Positions 36,920 to 47,642 of a stretch of DNA of 64,000 bases are shown one piece after another; the stretch's first letter is position 1, and each line of letters begins with the position of its first letter. The stretch comes from Fibrobacter succinogenes (GTDB lineage: Bacteria > Fibrobacterota > Fibrobacteria > Fibrobacterales > Fibrobacteraceae), in contig CACWPM010000027.1 of NCBI GenBank assembly GCA_902762795.1, positions 21,898-85,897 on the forward strand, in the 5' to 3' direction. A model generated the notes under the pieces. The model was not told the origin of the DNA, did not search any database, and saw only the letters and a program-made list of their open reading frames with translations. The position numbers and the translations under genes were made by a program.

Positions 36920-38654
36920 TTACTTTGTCTTCGGCATCTGCACGGAGATGTGGATGTCCTGCAGCTGCTGGAGGTCCACTTCGCTCGGGCACTGGTCCAT
37001 CGGGCTAGAAGCGCTCGTGTTCTTCGGGAACGCGATGTAGTCACGGATAGATTCTTCACCTTCCATGGTAGCGACAACGCGGTCGAGACCGAAGGCGAGA
37101 CCGCCGTGCGGAGGAGCACCGTACTTGAATGCATCGACGAAGAAGCCGAACTTGGTCTTCACCTGTTCTTCGGAGAGACCGAGCAGGCGGAACACCTTTT
37201 CCTGGACTTCTGGGTTGTGAATACGGATAGAACCACCGCCGATTTCCACGCCGTTAAGAACAAGGTCATAAGCTTCGGCGTTGCAATCCTTGAGGTTGCC
37301 GCTGAGCATCATGTCCAGGTGTTCCGGAAGCGGGTTCGTGAACGGATGGTGCATAGCCATGTAGCGGCCTTCGGTGTCGCTGTATTCGAACATCGGGAAT
37401 TCGGTAATCCACACAAATTCACGCTTCTTCGGATCGCGGAGACCCCTTTTCCGGACCGGCGATGAAGAACATCATGTCGCCGCACTTGGCGCCGACAGCG
37501 TCACGGAGTTCGTTGAGCTGTTCAGTTGTAAAGAACTTGCCGACCTGAGTTTCCACTTCGTCATTTTCCTTGACGCGCATCCACACGAGGCCCTTGGAAC
37601 CGTACTTGCCCACGTAAGCGGTGAGTTCGTCGATCTGCTTACGAGTAAAGTCTACGCAACCCTTGGCAGCGATACCGCGGATCTTGCCACCGGCGGCAAC
37701 GCAGTTCTTGAACACGCCAAAGTTGGACTTTGCACCGATTTCGGACACATCGTGGATTTCGAGGTCGAAGCGGAGGTCCGGCTTGTCGGAACCGTACTTG
37801 AGCATGGCTTCAGCCCATTTCATACGGCGGATGTGGCGCGGCGGTTCGAAGTTCCAAACCTTGCCCAAAACTTCAGTCACGAACTTGTCGAACATTTCCA
37901 TGACTTCGTCCTGGTTCACAAAGGACATTTCGACGTCGATCTGCGTGAATTCCGGCTGACGGTCGGCGCGGAGGTCTTCGTCGCGGAAGCACTTCGCAAT
38001 CTGGAAGTAGCGGTCCATGCCGGCAATCATCAAGAGCTGCTTGTACTGCTGCGGAGACTGCGGAAGGGCGTAGAACTTGCCCGGGTTCACGCGGGACGGC
38101 ACGAGGTAGTCACGGGCGCCTTCCGGAGTGGACTTGCAAAGGCACGGAGTTTCGATGTTTTCAAAACCGTTAGCGTAGAAGAAATCGTACACGGCTTTGA
38201 GGAAGCGGCTCTTGAGGAGGAGCTTCTTCTGGATCCACGGACGGCGGAGGTCCAGGTAGCGGTACTGCAAGCGGAGGTCGTCGTTTTCCTTGCATTCTTC
38301 GTTCGGGTCGTTGATAGCGAGCGGAGAAGTGAGAGCGGCGTTCAAAATTTCGAGCTTGTCTGCCTTGACTTCGATTTCACCCGTAGCGAGCTTTTCGTTC
38401 GTGTTGCCTTCTTCGCGGGCATAAACCTTACCAGTCACGTAAATAACGTATTCGTTACGGAGCTGTTCGGCGGTCTTCAACACGTCGGCGTTGTAGTCCG
38501 GGTTGAAAACGATCTGGGTCTTGCCATACTTGTCGCGGAGGTCAACGAAAATCACACCACCATGGTCGCGGCGGCGATCCACCCAACCGGCGAGTGTTAC
38601 GGTCTGGCCAACATCTTCCTTGCGAAGCTGGCCGCAGTTATGTGTACGTTTCAT
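36920..38654 (-). CDS. aspS: Aspartyl-tRNA synthetase, with a one-base frameshift
   Basis: AspS charges tRNA-Asp for translation. The first 400 or so codons (38654 down to about 37447) encode the OB-fold anticodon domain (LAGWVDRRRDHGGVIFVDLRD) and class II motif 2 (FRDEDLRADRQPEFTQID). The rest (to 36920) encodes EFPMFEY, MAMHHPFT and the motif 3 region GGLAFGLDRVVA. The two parts lie in different frames. Four Cs at 37443-37446 (GGGG in the gene) must be three to read GPEKG-LRDPKKREFVW continuously. The total is then 577 residues, normal for bacterial AspRS. An essential gene with a homopolymer slip points to a sequence error. The start has AAGGATACGAACC upstream. Confidence 0.9.
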
Positions 38655-38688
38655 GGTTCGTATCCTTGAAGATAATTTTTCGGGGCAA

Positions 38689-38694
38689 AATATA
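38689..38694 (-). promoter_or_regulatory. aspS: Candidate -10 box of the aspS promoter
   Basis: TATATT on the minus strand lies 35 bases before the aspS ATG. It matches the box seen before the toxin cassettes, the V-ATPase operon and the sigma-factor gene. The expected -35 position falls in a heptamer tandem repeat and has no TTGACA-like match. Confidence 0.45.
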
Positions 38695-38699
38695 GCAAT

Positions 38700-38734
<35 letters not shown>

Positions 38735-38763
38735 AAGCAGAAAATAATTGGCTGAAATTAGAA

Positions 38764-38940
38764 GAGCCGTTCTTTCGTCTAAAAAGGGGGAGGAGTCCCG
38801 CACCACCTAAAGGTGGCCATGTACACTAAGGCCTAAAGGCCAAGTGTCCAAAGGTCGCTACAGCCTTTGTTTCCAACCAAGTCTTTCGCTACCCCTTCGA
38901 GCGGGGGATTCCCCCGCAACGCCCCCGAAAGTCCTGTTGA
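38764..38940. other. Intergenic stretch (38655-39031) with hairpins and repeat copy B; no gene seen
   Basis: The gap begins with the aspS promoter and heptamer repeat. Repeat copy B follows (CCGTTCTTTCGTCTA at 38767-38781). Three strong inverted repeats come next: CCACC-taaa-GGTGG at 38803-38816, a nested ACACT...AGTGT hairpin with GGCC-taaa-GGCC inside at 38823-38847, and GCGGGGG...CCCCCGC at 38901-38917. No convincing ORF is present. The spacing of the hairpins suggests a structured RNA or a mobile repeat rather than a simple terminator. The strand is undetermined. Confidence 0.5.
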
Positions 38941-39031
38941 AAACGTGATTTCCTATTAGAACTGTTATATATTTTATATGCTCATATTAGGTTGTTGACG
39001 TTACGGATTACTGGGGGCATTGGAAAATTTT

Positions 39032-39589
39032 ATGGAAAAACATGTCGTTTTGAGCTTACGTTTGGGGTTGAGGCTGTTTAACGGGGCTGTCTTTCTTTAT
39101 GGCTTTTACTTTTTTAGCGAAGTCCTTAATATAGTGGAAATGTTCCATTCTCACTGGTTTCTTCCCATTGCAGCCCTTGCATGCATGTCTTTCTTCTTTT
39201 TTTCAGCCTGCTCTATTTATGTTGTGACGAAGGAAGGAGTCCGGTGGCAGTTGATGTTTGGACCCGCGCTAAGTCCATCGAAAAGACGTAAATTCACGCC
39301 ATGGAGTTACGAAGTTCTTCAAGTTCGCGGCGTGTTTCCTTTCTACTATATGTTTGCTTTTAAAAATCAAGATGATTTTCCTATTACTTCAGAGTGCCAG
39401 TCATTTGCAGGTTCTATACTATTTATTTTCTGCAGAAATTTTTTAGACCTCATTATTTTCATAGATGAAAACATCCCGTATGAAAAAATTGACCCTGAAT
39501 ACAGAGATCGAATCTGGCAACTCGCCGACAAATATCGCCGGTTGAAAAAGAATCATCGAATAATATATTGGATATTGAATAGCGTTTGA
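39032..39589 (+). CDS. Hypothetical membrane protein, possible bacterial PH-like domain
   Basis: The 185-residue product has two hydrophobic segments near the N-terminus (LFNGAVFLYGFYFFSEVLNIV and FLPIAALACMSFFFFSACSIYVV). A soluble part follows with the strand pattern VTKEGVRWQL, PWSYEVLQVRG and FAFKNQDDFP, which loosely recalls membrane-attached bacterial PH domains (YdbS/YdbT type). A basic tail (ADKYRRLKKNHR) ends the protein. TTG at 39020 after GGGGG is an alternative start. It is transcribed toward the V-ATPase operon but separated from it by 230 bp. Confidence 0.6.
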   Translation: MEKHVVLSLRLGLRLFNGAVFLYGFYFFSEVLNIVEMFHSHWFLPIAALACMSFFFFSACSIYVVTKEGVRWQLMFGPALSPSKRRKFTPWSYEVLQVRGVFPFYYMFAFKNQDDFPITSECQSFAGSILFIFCRNFLDLIIFIDENIPYEKIDPEYRDRIWQLADKYRRLKKNHRIIYWILNSV

Positions 39590-39750
39590 TTCGAATGGGA
39601 ATACATGAAAATGTAACCCCTTTTTCACTTTTTGAAAGCGTTTTCCACCTTTTGTCGCTCCTTTTGGTCTTTTTATCCTCCATTTTTGCAAGTAAACAAT
39701 ATTTTCGAAAATTTTTCTTGAATTTCTTATCTTTTTCCATTTTTTCCTAG

Positions 39751-39756
39751 TATATT
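39751..39756 (+). promoter_or_regulatory. Candidate -10 box of the V-type ATPase operon
   Basis: TATATT lies 64 bases before the first codon of the operon in an otherwise gene-free AT-rich gap. No good -35 is found at 16-19 bp, so the assignment rests on the recurrent TATATT box in this window. Confidence 0.4.
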
Positions 39757-39819
39757 GTTTTCTGTGTTTAATAAAAATGCCCTAAACTGGGGGTGTTTTT
39801 GCTTAATTTGGAGAATTAA

Positions 39820-40422
39820 ATGGCAGAAGATTTGCAAGCCCTTATGGAACGCATCCAGAAGGATGCTGTCGAAAAGGCAGAACTCGCAGCAGCAGATATT
39901 ATTTCTAAGGCAAAGGACAAGGCGGCCGAAATTGTCAGGGCTGCCGAAGACGAAGCCAAAGCAAAACTTGAAAACGCCGACAAGGAAGCTCTCGCATTTA
40001 CGGAACGCAGCGAACGCACCTTGGAACAGTCCGCTCGCGATTTGCTCCTCTCGGTGGGCAAGAACCTCGAAAAGATGATTCTTGATCTTCTCAGCCTCCA
40101 GATTGACAAGTCTCTCGATGAATCAACCGTGAAGAACATGCTCCTCACGGTTGCAAAGAGCTATACTTCCGACATCGAAATCAACTTCTCCGAAGCCGAT
40201 GCCAAGGCTCTCACGAGCTTCGTGATGGGCGAGTTTGCAAAGCAGCTCAAGGCTGGCGTCAAGGTCGAAAGCGACAAGGGCGTCAAGTTTGGCTTCCGCG
40301 TTAAGCTCGATGGCGGCAAAATCAGCCACGAATTTACAGAACAGGCAATGGCGGAATCTCTTTCTGCCTTGCTCAGACCGCAACTTGCAAAGATTGTAAA
40401 CAAGGCCGCCCAGGGCAAATAA
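39820..40422 (+). CDS. atpE: V-type ATPase subunit E
   Basis: Subunit E forms the peripheral stalk that holds the A3B3 head against the membrane part. The 200-residue product has the expected build. A long, highly charged Ala/Glu/Lys-rich helix (about 1-85; AELAAADIISKAKDKAAEIV) would pair with a partner in the stalk. A globular C-terminal domain (about 100-200) follows. GGAG lies 8 bases before ATG. It is the first gene of an operon in the order E, DUF2764, A, B, D, I, K, the arrangement seen in Bacteroidetes and Chlamydiae. Confidence 0.85.
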   Translation: MAEDLQALMERIQKDAVEKAELAAADIISKAKDKAAEIVRAAEDEAKAKLENADKEALAFTERSERTLEQSARDLLLSVGKNLEKMILDLLSLQIDKSLDESTVKNMLLTVAKSYTSDIEINFSEADAKALTSFVMGEFAKQLKAGVKVESDKGVKFGFRVKLDGGKISHEFTEQAMAESLSALLRPQLAKIVNKAAQGK

Positions 40423-40431
40423 GGCGGTCCA

Positions 40432-40968
40432 ATGAGTAGTCCAGCATATTTGATGGCATCGCTTCCGATGCTAGAACTGGGCGATGTTCCGCCCCTTAGC
40501 ATGGCCGAGTTCCGCGGCCGTTGCGAAGGTGTGCTGGATGCCCCAGAACTCGAAGCGCTCGACGCCCTCTTAGCGGGCGAAGAGAGCGATGATGAATTTG
40601 TTAGGGAATACCAGTCCCGCGAAACCCAGATGAGAAACGTTTCAGGTAGGCTCCGCGCCCAGGCGTGGGGCCCTGAAGTGCGTTTTGCGGAACGTTCATT
40701 CTCTGGTTATGACGTCACCTTTGCGAAGATGATCCAGGACGCGTTCATGAAGTCGAATCCGCTTGAAAAGGAACAGGATATCGACCGCGCCCGTTTTTGG
40801 CTTGTGGATAGCCTTGCCGGTGTGGGCGAGGGGACTGTCAAGCACGTCTACGCCTATGCGATTAAGCTTAGAATTTGCGAGCGTTGGGCTCGTTTGAACG
40901 ATATCGCAGGCGACAAAGCCGTCATCAATGTTATTAATGCTAACGATCCTGCATTTAAGCAGGAATGA
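40432..40968 (+). CDS. DUF2764-family protein of the V-ATPase operon
   Basis: The 178-residue product begins SSPAYLMASLPMLELGDVPPLSM, typical of DUF2764 proteins, which sit between subunits E and A in bacterial V-ATPase operons that lack a recognisable subunit C. The rest is helical and charged, with no membrane segment. By position it could take the place of subunit C or another stalk part; that is inference, since the family has no established function. The spacing from atpE is 9 bases, and the atpA ribosome-binding site directly follows the stop. Confidence 0.75.
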   Translation: MSSPAYLMASLPMLELGDVPPLSMAEFRGRCEGVLDAPELEALDALLAGEESDDEFVREYQSRETQMRNVSGRLRAQAWGPEVRFAERSFSGYDVTFAKMIQDAFMKSNPLEKEQDIDRARFWLVDSLAGVGEGTVKHVYAYAIKLRICERWARLNDIAGDKAVINVINANDPAFKQE

Positions 40969-40985
40969 GTGGAGGTCCATTTTCA

Positions 40986-42735
40986 ATGGCTAGTATCGGA
41001 AAAATAACCGGCGTGAACGGAAACCTGATTCGTGTCAAGTTTGAAAGCGCCGTTTCCCAGAACGAAGTGGCTTATGCAAAGCTCATTTCGAAGAACGAAG
41101 CAGGTAAGACAGAAATCATCCCTCTCAAGAGCGAAGTGATTCGTATCCGTGGTGATTACGCTGAACTCCAGGTGTTCGAAGATACGACTGGTTTAAAGGC
41201 TGGCGACGAAGTCGAATTTACGGGCGAACTTCTTTCTGTTGAACTTGGCCCGGGTCTCCTTACTCAAGTTTTTGACGGTCTTCAGAACCCGCTGCCGAAG
41301 CTCGCTGACGAATGTGGCTTCTTCCTCCAGCGCGGTAAGTACTTGAAGGCTCTTCCGCGTGACAAGAAGTGGGCCTTTACTCCGGTTGCAAAGATGGGCG
41401 ATGTGGTTGTCGCTGGCGATACGCTCGGTACGGTTCCCGAAGGCGTTTTCTCGCACCGCATCATGGTGCCGTTCAAGCTGCTTGGCAAGTGGACTGTGGA
41501 TTATATTACGACTGCCGGTGACCGTGTTGTCGAAGATGTTGTCGCAAAGCTCAAGAACGATCACGGTGAAACGGTTGATGTGACGATGGTGCAGACCTGG
41601 CCGGTGAAGATGCCGATCAAGGCATTTGAAGAACGCCTCCGCCCGAGCAAGCCGCTTACGATGCAGCAGCGCATTATCGATACGTTCTTCCCTGTGATGC
41701 AGGGCGGTACGTTCTGTACGCCGGGTCCCTTCGGTGCCGGCAAGACAGTGCTCCAGCAGCTCATGAGCCGTTACGCCGACGTGGATATCGTGATTTTGGC
41801 CGCTTGCGGTGAACGTGCAGGTGAAGTGGTGGAAACCCTCCGCGAATTCCCGGAATTGATCGACCCGCGTACCGGCAAGTCCTTGATGGAACGTACGCTT
41901 ATCATTTGTAACACGTCTTCGATGCCGGTGGCTGCTCGTGAAGCTTCCGTTTATACCGGCGTGACGCTCGCTGAATACTACCGCCAGATGGGCCTCAACG
42001 TGCTCCTCCTCGCTGACTCCACTTCCCGTTGGGCTCAGGCTCTCCGTGAAATGAGCGGCCGTTTGGAAGAAATTCCGGGCGAAGAAGCATTCCCGGCTTA
42101 CCTCGAATCCGTGATCGCATCCTTCTACGAACGCGGTGGCGTTGTCCGCCTCAAGGACGGTTCGACCGGCTCCGTGACGATTTGCGGTTCTGTTTCTCCG
42201 GCTGGTGGTAACTTCGAAGAACCGGTGACCCAGGCCACCTTGAAGGTGGTGGGCGCATTCCTCGGCCTTAGCCGTGAACGTTCCGACCAGCGCCGCTTCC
42301 CGGCAATCCATCCGTTGGATTCTTGGTCCAAGTACGAAGGCATTATCGATAGTAAGAAGGTCGCCCAGGCTCGTTCCATCCTCGCAAATGGCGTGGACGT
42401 GAACAACATGATGAAGGTCGTGGGCGAAGAAGGTACTTCGATCGAAGACTTTATTGTTTATCTGAAATCCGAATACTTGGATGCAGTTTATCTGCAGCAG
42501 GACGCCTATAACGAAATCGACGCCGCCTGCTCTGCAGAACGCCAGAAGTACGTGTTCGACAAGATTTACACCATCCTTATGACGCCTATGACGTTTGCCG
42601 AAAAGGACATCGCCCGTACGTTCTTCCTCAAGCTCACGCAGGCAACCAAGGACTGGAACCGCGTGGCGTTTGACTCCCAGGAATTCAAGGATCTCGAATC
42701 CAGTATTTTCGCTTCCGTGAAGGAGGTTTCTGCTA

Positions 42736-42743
<8 letters not shown>
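40986..42743 (+). CDS. atpA: V-type ATPase catalytic subunit A
   Basis: This is the ATP-hydrolysing or -synthesising subunit of the A3B3 ring. The 585-residue product contains the Walker A motif GPFGAGKT near residue 248, the non-homologous insertion typical of V/A-type A subunits between the barrel and the P-loop ([15 protein letters not shown]), [16 protein letters not shown] and the [16 protein letters not shown] segment. ATG 40986 follows GGAGGT by 9 bases; the frame could open 21 bases earlier but without support. The stop overlaps the start of atpB. Confidence 0.95.
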
Positions 42744-44037
<1,294 letters not shown>

Positions 44038-44038
44038 T

Positions 44039-44671
44039 ATGGCTAAGGTCAAGTTAACTAAAAACGCCCTCAAGGCGGAACGTGACGCATTGAAGCGCTT
44101 CCAGCGCTATCTGCCGACGTTGCTTTTGAAGAAGCAACAGTTGCAGATGGAAATGCGTACGCTCCAGGAGAAGGTGATGGCGAAACGCGAAGAAGAGGAT
44201 AGGCTCCGCAAGAGCATGGCTTCGTGGATTTCGCTTTTTGCCGAACCCATTGAGTGGGATAAGTATCTCTCGGTGAAAAGCGTTGAACAGGGCGAAGGAA
44301 ATATCGCCGGCGTGCGCATCCCGACGTTCAGCGGCGTAGAATTCAACGTGAACATCCCGGATTTCTTTACGACTCCGGTTTGGCTCGATGACGGTATCCG
44401 CAGCTTGAAGGGGCTTATTTCGTTGCGCCTGGAACGCCGTGTGCTCGAAAAGCAGTACGAACTCCTTTCCAAAGAGCTCCGTACCACGAGCCAACGCGTG
44501 AACCTGTTCGAAAAGGTGAAAATTCCCGAGTCTAAGGATAACATCCGCAAAATCAATATTTTCTTGGGTGACCAGCAGACAAGCGGTGTTGCCCGTAGTA
44601 AGCTTGCCAAGGGCAAGGCTACGGCGAAGGCGCTTGCACTTGACGCCCAGAGTAAGGAGGTTGCCGCATGA
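44039..44671 (+). CDS. atpD: V-type ATPase subunit D
   Basis: Subunit D is the central rotor shaft that couples the head to the membrane ring. The 210-residue product is almost wholly helical. It opens KVKLTKNALKAERDALKRFQRYLPTLLLKKQQLQ, the usual D-subunit N-terminal helix, and has a matching C-terminal helix (EKQYELLSKELRTTSQRVNLFEKVKIP) that forms an antiparallel coiled coil. There is a 1-base gap from atpB and an ATGA overlap with atpI. No F subunit gene is found in the operon. Confidence 0.92.
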   Translation: MAKVKLTKNALKAERDALKRFQRYLPTLLLKKQQLQMEMRTLQEKVMAKREEEDRLRKSMASWISLFAEPIEWDKYLSVKSVEQGEGNIAGVRIPTFSGVEFNVNIPDFFTTPVWLDDGIRSLKGLISLRLERRVLEKQYELLSKELRTTSQRVNLFEKVKIPESKDNIRKINIFLGDQQTSGVARSKLAKGKATAKALALDAQSKEVAA

Positions 44672-46599
44672 TTACTCCTATGAAAAAGGTAACCGTTCTT
44701 ACGCTTGCAAGCCATAAGGAAGAGACTCTCAAGGCGCTGCGCGAAATGGAAATCATCCATCTGACTCCGCTCCAGAACGCTGTTGGCGCATCTGTGAACG
44801 GTGCAAAGGGCGCTGTAGCCCGCGTGCAGAAGGCGATGGAAGTCGTTCCGGATAAACTCCGCAAAGGTGTAACGCCAGCGGAAAAAGGCGCAAGCGGTGT
44901 AACGCTCGTCGAAGAAATCCAGACACTTATTTCGGAAAAGAAGAACGCCGAAATCCAGCTGGAACAGGCCGGAGAAGAACTTGCAAAGCTCGGTGCATTT
45001 GAAAACCTTGATCCAAGAACCGTGAAGGAACTTGCTGAAAAGGGCATTTATGTGCGACTTTATCTTGTCGATCTTTCGAAAGATCCTTTTGAAGTCGATG
45101 GAGAGTGCGCTTACAAGCATGTCTTTGCCAAGGATGAAAATGGTACTTACATCGCTGTAATCAACAAGGGCGATGCACCTGCCAAGGTGACGGGTTCGTT
45201 TACCGAACTTGCCATGCCTCACAAGTCTCTCGAAGAATATCGACAGATTGAAGAAGAAGCGAAGACGACGATTTCGGCTGTCGATGAACGTTTTGCTCAG
45301 CTTGCTTCCGTGAAGGACGAACTGGAATCGCGCCTTTTGGAAGTGACGGACCGTTACAATCTTGTCGAAGCATCTGCAAGTATGCTCCAGAATAGCGAAA
45401 TTGCGGCTCTCCAGGGATTCTGCCCGGAACCGCGCGTTGCCGAAATCAACGCTGCCGCAAAGGCTAACGGCTGGGGTGTGCGTGTCGAAGATCCGACAGA
45501 CGAAGATAGCATCCCGACGCTTCTCGGCTACAACAAGCTTTCGCGCCCGATGCAGTGCCTCTACGATATCATTGGCATTTCGCCGGGTTACAACGAAGTC
45601 GACGTGAGCTCCGTGTTCCTCTGCTTCTTTAGCATTTTCTTTGCGATGATCGTGGGCGATATGGCTTATGGCCTGTTGTTCCTCGGTATTGCTATTTACG
45701 CTCGCTCGAAAATGCCGAAGGCAAGTAGCGCAGGATTCCACTTTGTTTATTTGATGAGCTGGGCGACTATCATCTGGGGCGCCATCAATGCTAACTTCCT
45801 TGGCCTTACGCCGGAACTTGCTGGGTGGAGCTACTACCTCGATATCGCGAACTATAACTTTTTACCGGATGGCGTGCGCAACGTGCTCTACTGGATTCGC
45901 AGCTCCGCTCCGACGGATCCGACGCGCTTCGAAGCGTACAAGCAGTTCTGCGAGACGTTTACGTTCTTGCCCGCTGGCTTTGTGCCGAAGGCCGCAGGGG
46001 CTTCCCAGATGCAGCATATCCAGCTGTTCTGCTTCTGCATTGCCGTTGTGCACTTGAGCATTGCTCATGCGTGGAATGTCGTCGTGCGTATCAAGCGCAA
46101 GTCTTCGACGTTCATGGCGCAGGTGGGCTGGCTCATGGGCGCTTGGGTCATGTTCTTCCTTGCATGCAACATGGTGCTTGGAATTGACATGCCGAAGTTT
46201 GTCATCCCGATGTTCATCGTGGAAGTCGTGCTTCTCGTGCTCTTTACGGTGCCGCCTAGCCGCCTCAAACAGGACTTCATCAGCATCCCGATGCTCGTGC
46301 TCGACGTGGTGAACAGCTTTACCGACGTTATCAGCTATATCCGTCTGTTTGCTGTGGGCATGTCCGGTGCGGCCATTGCCGAAGCGTTCAACGACATGCT
46401 TTCGCCGCTGTTCGGCTCTGCTGTTGGCGTTGCCGGGGCTGCGTTCATCTTGCTCTTTGTGCATGGCTTGAACATTGCTCTTGCCGTGATGGGCGTTGCG
46501 GTACATGCCGTACGTCTTAACACACTCGAATTTTCAAATGGACTTGGCCTTGAATGGAGCGGCTTTGCCTTTACTCCTTTCGCCAAGCAGAAAAATTAA
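44668..46599 (+). CDS. atpI: V-type ATPase membrane subunit I (a-subunit homologue)
   Basis: This subunit provides the ion half-channels next to the proteolipid ring and anchors the stalks. The 643-residue product has a cytoplasmic N-terminal half (about 1-310) with long helices and an EEIQTLISEKKNAEIQLEQ coiled coil. A membrane half follows with about seven hydrophobic segments, including FLCFFSIFFAMIVGDMAYGLL and FTDVISYIRLFAVGMSGAAIA. The latter carries the arginine (YIRLFAVG) conserved in the family for ion release. The length is at the upper end for bacterial I subunits. It is translationally coupled to atpD. Confidence 0.93.
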   Translation: MITPMKKVTVLTLASHKEETLKALREMEIIHLTPLQNAVGASVNGAKGAVARVQKAMEVVPDKLRKGVTPAEKGASGVTLVEEIQTLISEKKNAEIQLEQAGEELAKLGAFENLDPRTVKELAEKGIYVRLYLVDLSKDPFEVDGECAYKHVFAKDENGTYIAVINKGDAPAKVTGSFTELAMPHKSLEEYRQIEEEAKTTISAVDERFAQLASVKDELESRLLEVTDRYNLVEASASMLQNSEIAALQGFCPEPRVAEINAAAKANGWGVRVEDPTDEDSIPTLLGYNKLSRPMQCLYDIIGISPGYNEVDVSSVFLCFFSIFFAMIVGDMAYGLLFLGIAIYARSKMPKASSAGFHFVYLMSWATIIWGAINANFLGLTPELAGWSYYLDIANYNFLPDGVRNVLYWIRSSAPTDPTRFEAYKQFCETFTFLPAGFVPKAAGASQMQHIQLFCFCIAVVHLSIAHAWNVVVRIKRKSSTFMAQVGWLMGAWVMFFLACNMVLGIDMPKFVIPMFIVEVVLLVLFTVPPSRLKQDFISIPMLVLDVVNSFTDVISYIRLFAVGMSGAAIAEAFNDMLSPLFGSAVGVAGAAFILLFVHGLNIALAVMGVAVHAVRLNTLEFSNGLGLEWSGFAFTPFAKQKN

Positions 46600-46638
46600 A
46601 CCAAGGGTTAAATCCCGCTACTTAATGAGGATAATATA

Positions 46639-47544
46639 ATGGAACCGAATACAATGGTGACTCTCGCTAAAATGGGTGCTGCAGCTGCGCTTGGCATTGC
46701 GGCTATGGGCTCTGCCCTTGGTTGCGGAACGGCTGGTATGTCTGCTATCACGATGTGGAAGAAAGCTTACGCTCAGGGAAAGTCTGCTCTCTTTACGCTC
46801 CTCGTGTTCGTCGGTGCCCCGATTTCCCAGACGATTTACGGCATGCTTCTGATGAACTTCATCTTGGATGCCGCAAAGGCAAGCGACTTTACGAACTGGG
46901 GCGGTTGCCTCGGTGCAGGTATCTTCGGTGGCCTCGGCATGATGGCTTCTGCCTGGTATCAGGGCAAGTCTGCGGCCGTGGCTTGCGATGCTCTCGGTGA
47001 AACCGGCAAGGGCATGGTGAACTACTTGATGGTTCTCGGTATCGTCGAAACTGTCGCTTTGTTCGTGCTCGTGTTCGAGGTAGCACGTATGGATCAATCA
47101 CAACTTTTAACGCTCGCAAAACTCGGTGCGGTGGCGGCCCTTGGCCTTGCCGCGGTGGGTTCTGCGCTGGGCTGCGGGACTGCCGGCATGGCGGCCATCG
47201 GTGCCTGGAAAAAGGCGTATCTCAAGGGTAAGAACGCGCTCTTTACGCTGCTCATCTTCGTGGGTGCGCCGATTGCGCAGACTATCTACGGGATGCTCCT
47301 GATGATGTTCATCTTGAACAAGTCTCAGGCCGCTCCGGGCAACTGGGCTGCTTACCTTGGCGTAGGCATCTTCGGTGGCATCGGCATGATGGCTTCTGCC
47401 TGGTACGTAGGCAAGTCCGCGGCGGACGCCTGCAACGCTCTTGGCGAAACTGGCAAGGGCCTCGTGAACTACCTCATGGTGCTCGGCGTGGGCGAAACCG
47501 TCGCGCTGTTCGTCATGGTGTTCTCGATGATGCTCGTGAGCTAG
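46639..47544 (+). CDS. atpK: V-type ATPase proteolipid subunit K, tandem-duplicated
   Basis: The rotor-ring subunit is read as one frame of 301 residues holding two full K-type units (1-150 and 151-301), each with four membrane helices. Unit 1 has Ser63-Gln64, Gln108 and Glu137. Unit 2 has Ala213-Gln214, Val257 and Glu286. By alignment with Enterococcus NtpK (Thr64, Gln65, Gln110, Glu139), unit 1 keeps the Na+-type ligands while unit 2 loses two of them. GAGG and ATG at 47077-47091 look like an embedded ribosome-binding site and start. The natural state may therefore be two genes joined by a one-base loss. ATAATATAATG preceded by GAGG marks the first start. Confidence 0.88.
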   Translation: MEPNTMVTLAKMGAAAALGIAAMGSALGCGTAGMSAITMWKKAYAQGKSALFTLLVFVGAPISQTIYGMLLMNFILDAAKASDFTNWGGCLGAGIFGGLGMMASAWYQGKSAAVACDALGETGKGMVNYLMVLGIVETVALFVLVFEVARMDQSQLLTLAKLGAVAALGLAAVGSALGCGTAGMAAIGAWKKAYLKGKNALFTLLIFVGAPIAQTIYGMLLMMFILNKSQAAPGNWAAYLGVGIFGGIGMMASAWYVGKSAADACNALGETGKGLVNYLMVLGVGETVALFVMVFSMMLVS

Positions 47545-47563
47545 TAGACAGTAGGACTGTAAT

Positions 47564-47596
47564 AAAAGCATCCTGTCGACGACAGGATGCTTTTTG
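47564..47596 (+). terminator. Terminator of the V-type ATPase operon
   Basis: A perfect stem of at least 10 bp (GCATCCTGTC with GACAGGATGC) with a 3-base loop, followed by five Ts, lies 20 bases after the atpK stop. The flanking A-run pairs with the T-run, so it may act in both directions and also stop the minus-strand unit ending at 47643. Confidence 0.92.
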
Positions 47597-47642
47597 TTAT
47601 GAGCGGATTTAAAGATGGGGAAGGTATGTTTTGAGGTTGTGC

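Noticed and set aside
37374..38669. Long open frame on the plus strand opposite aspS
   Set aside because: It is a codon-bias shadow of aspS; the minus-strand frame has class II synthetase motifs and a ribosome-binding site.
41193..42311. Long minus-strand frame opposite atpA, with similar ones opposite atpB and across atpD-atpI
   Set aside because: All lie against unmistakable V-ATPase genes, lack ribosome-binding sites and have His/Arg-rich shadow composition.
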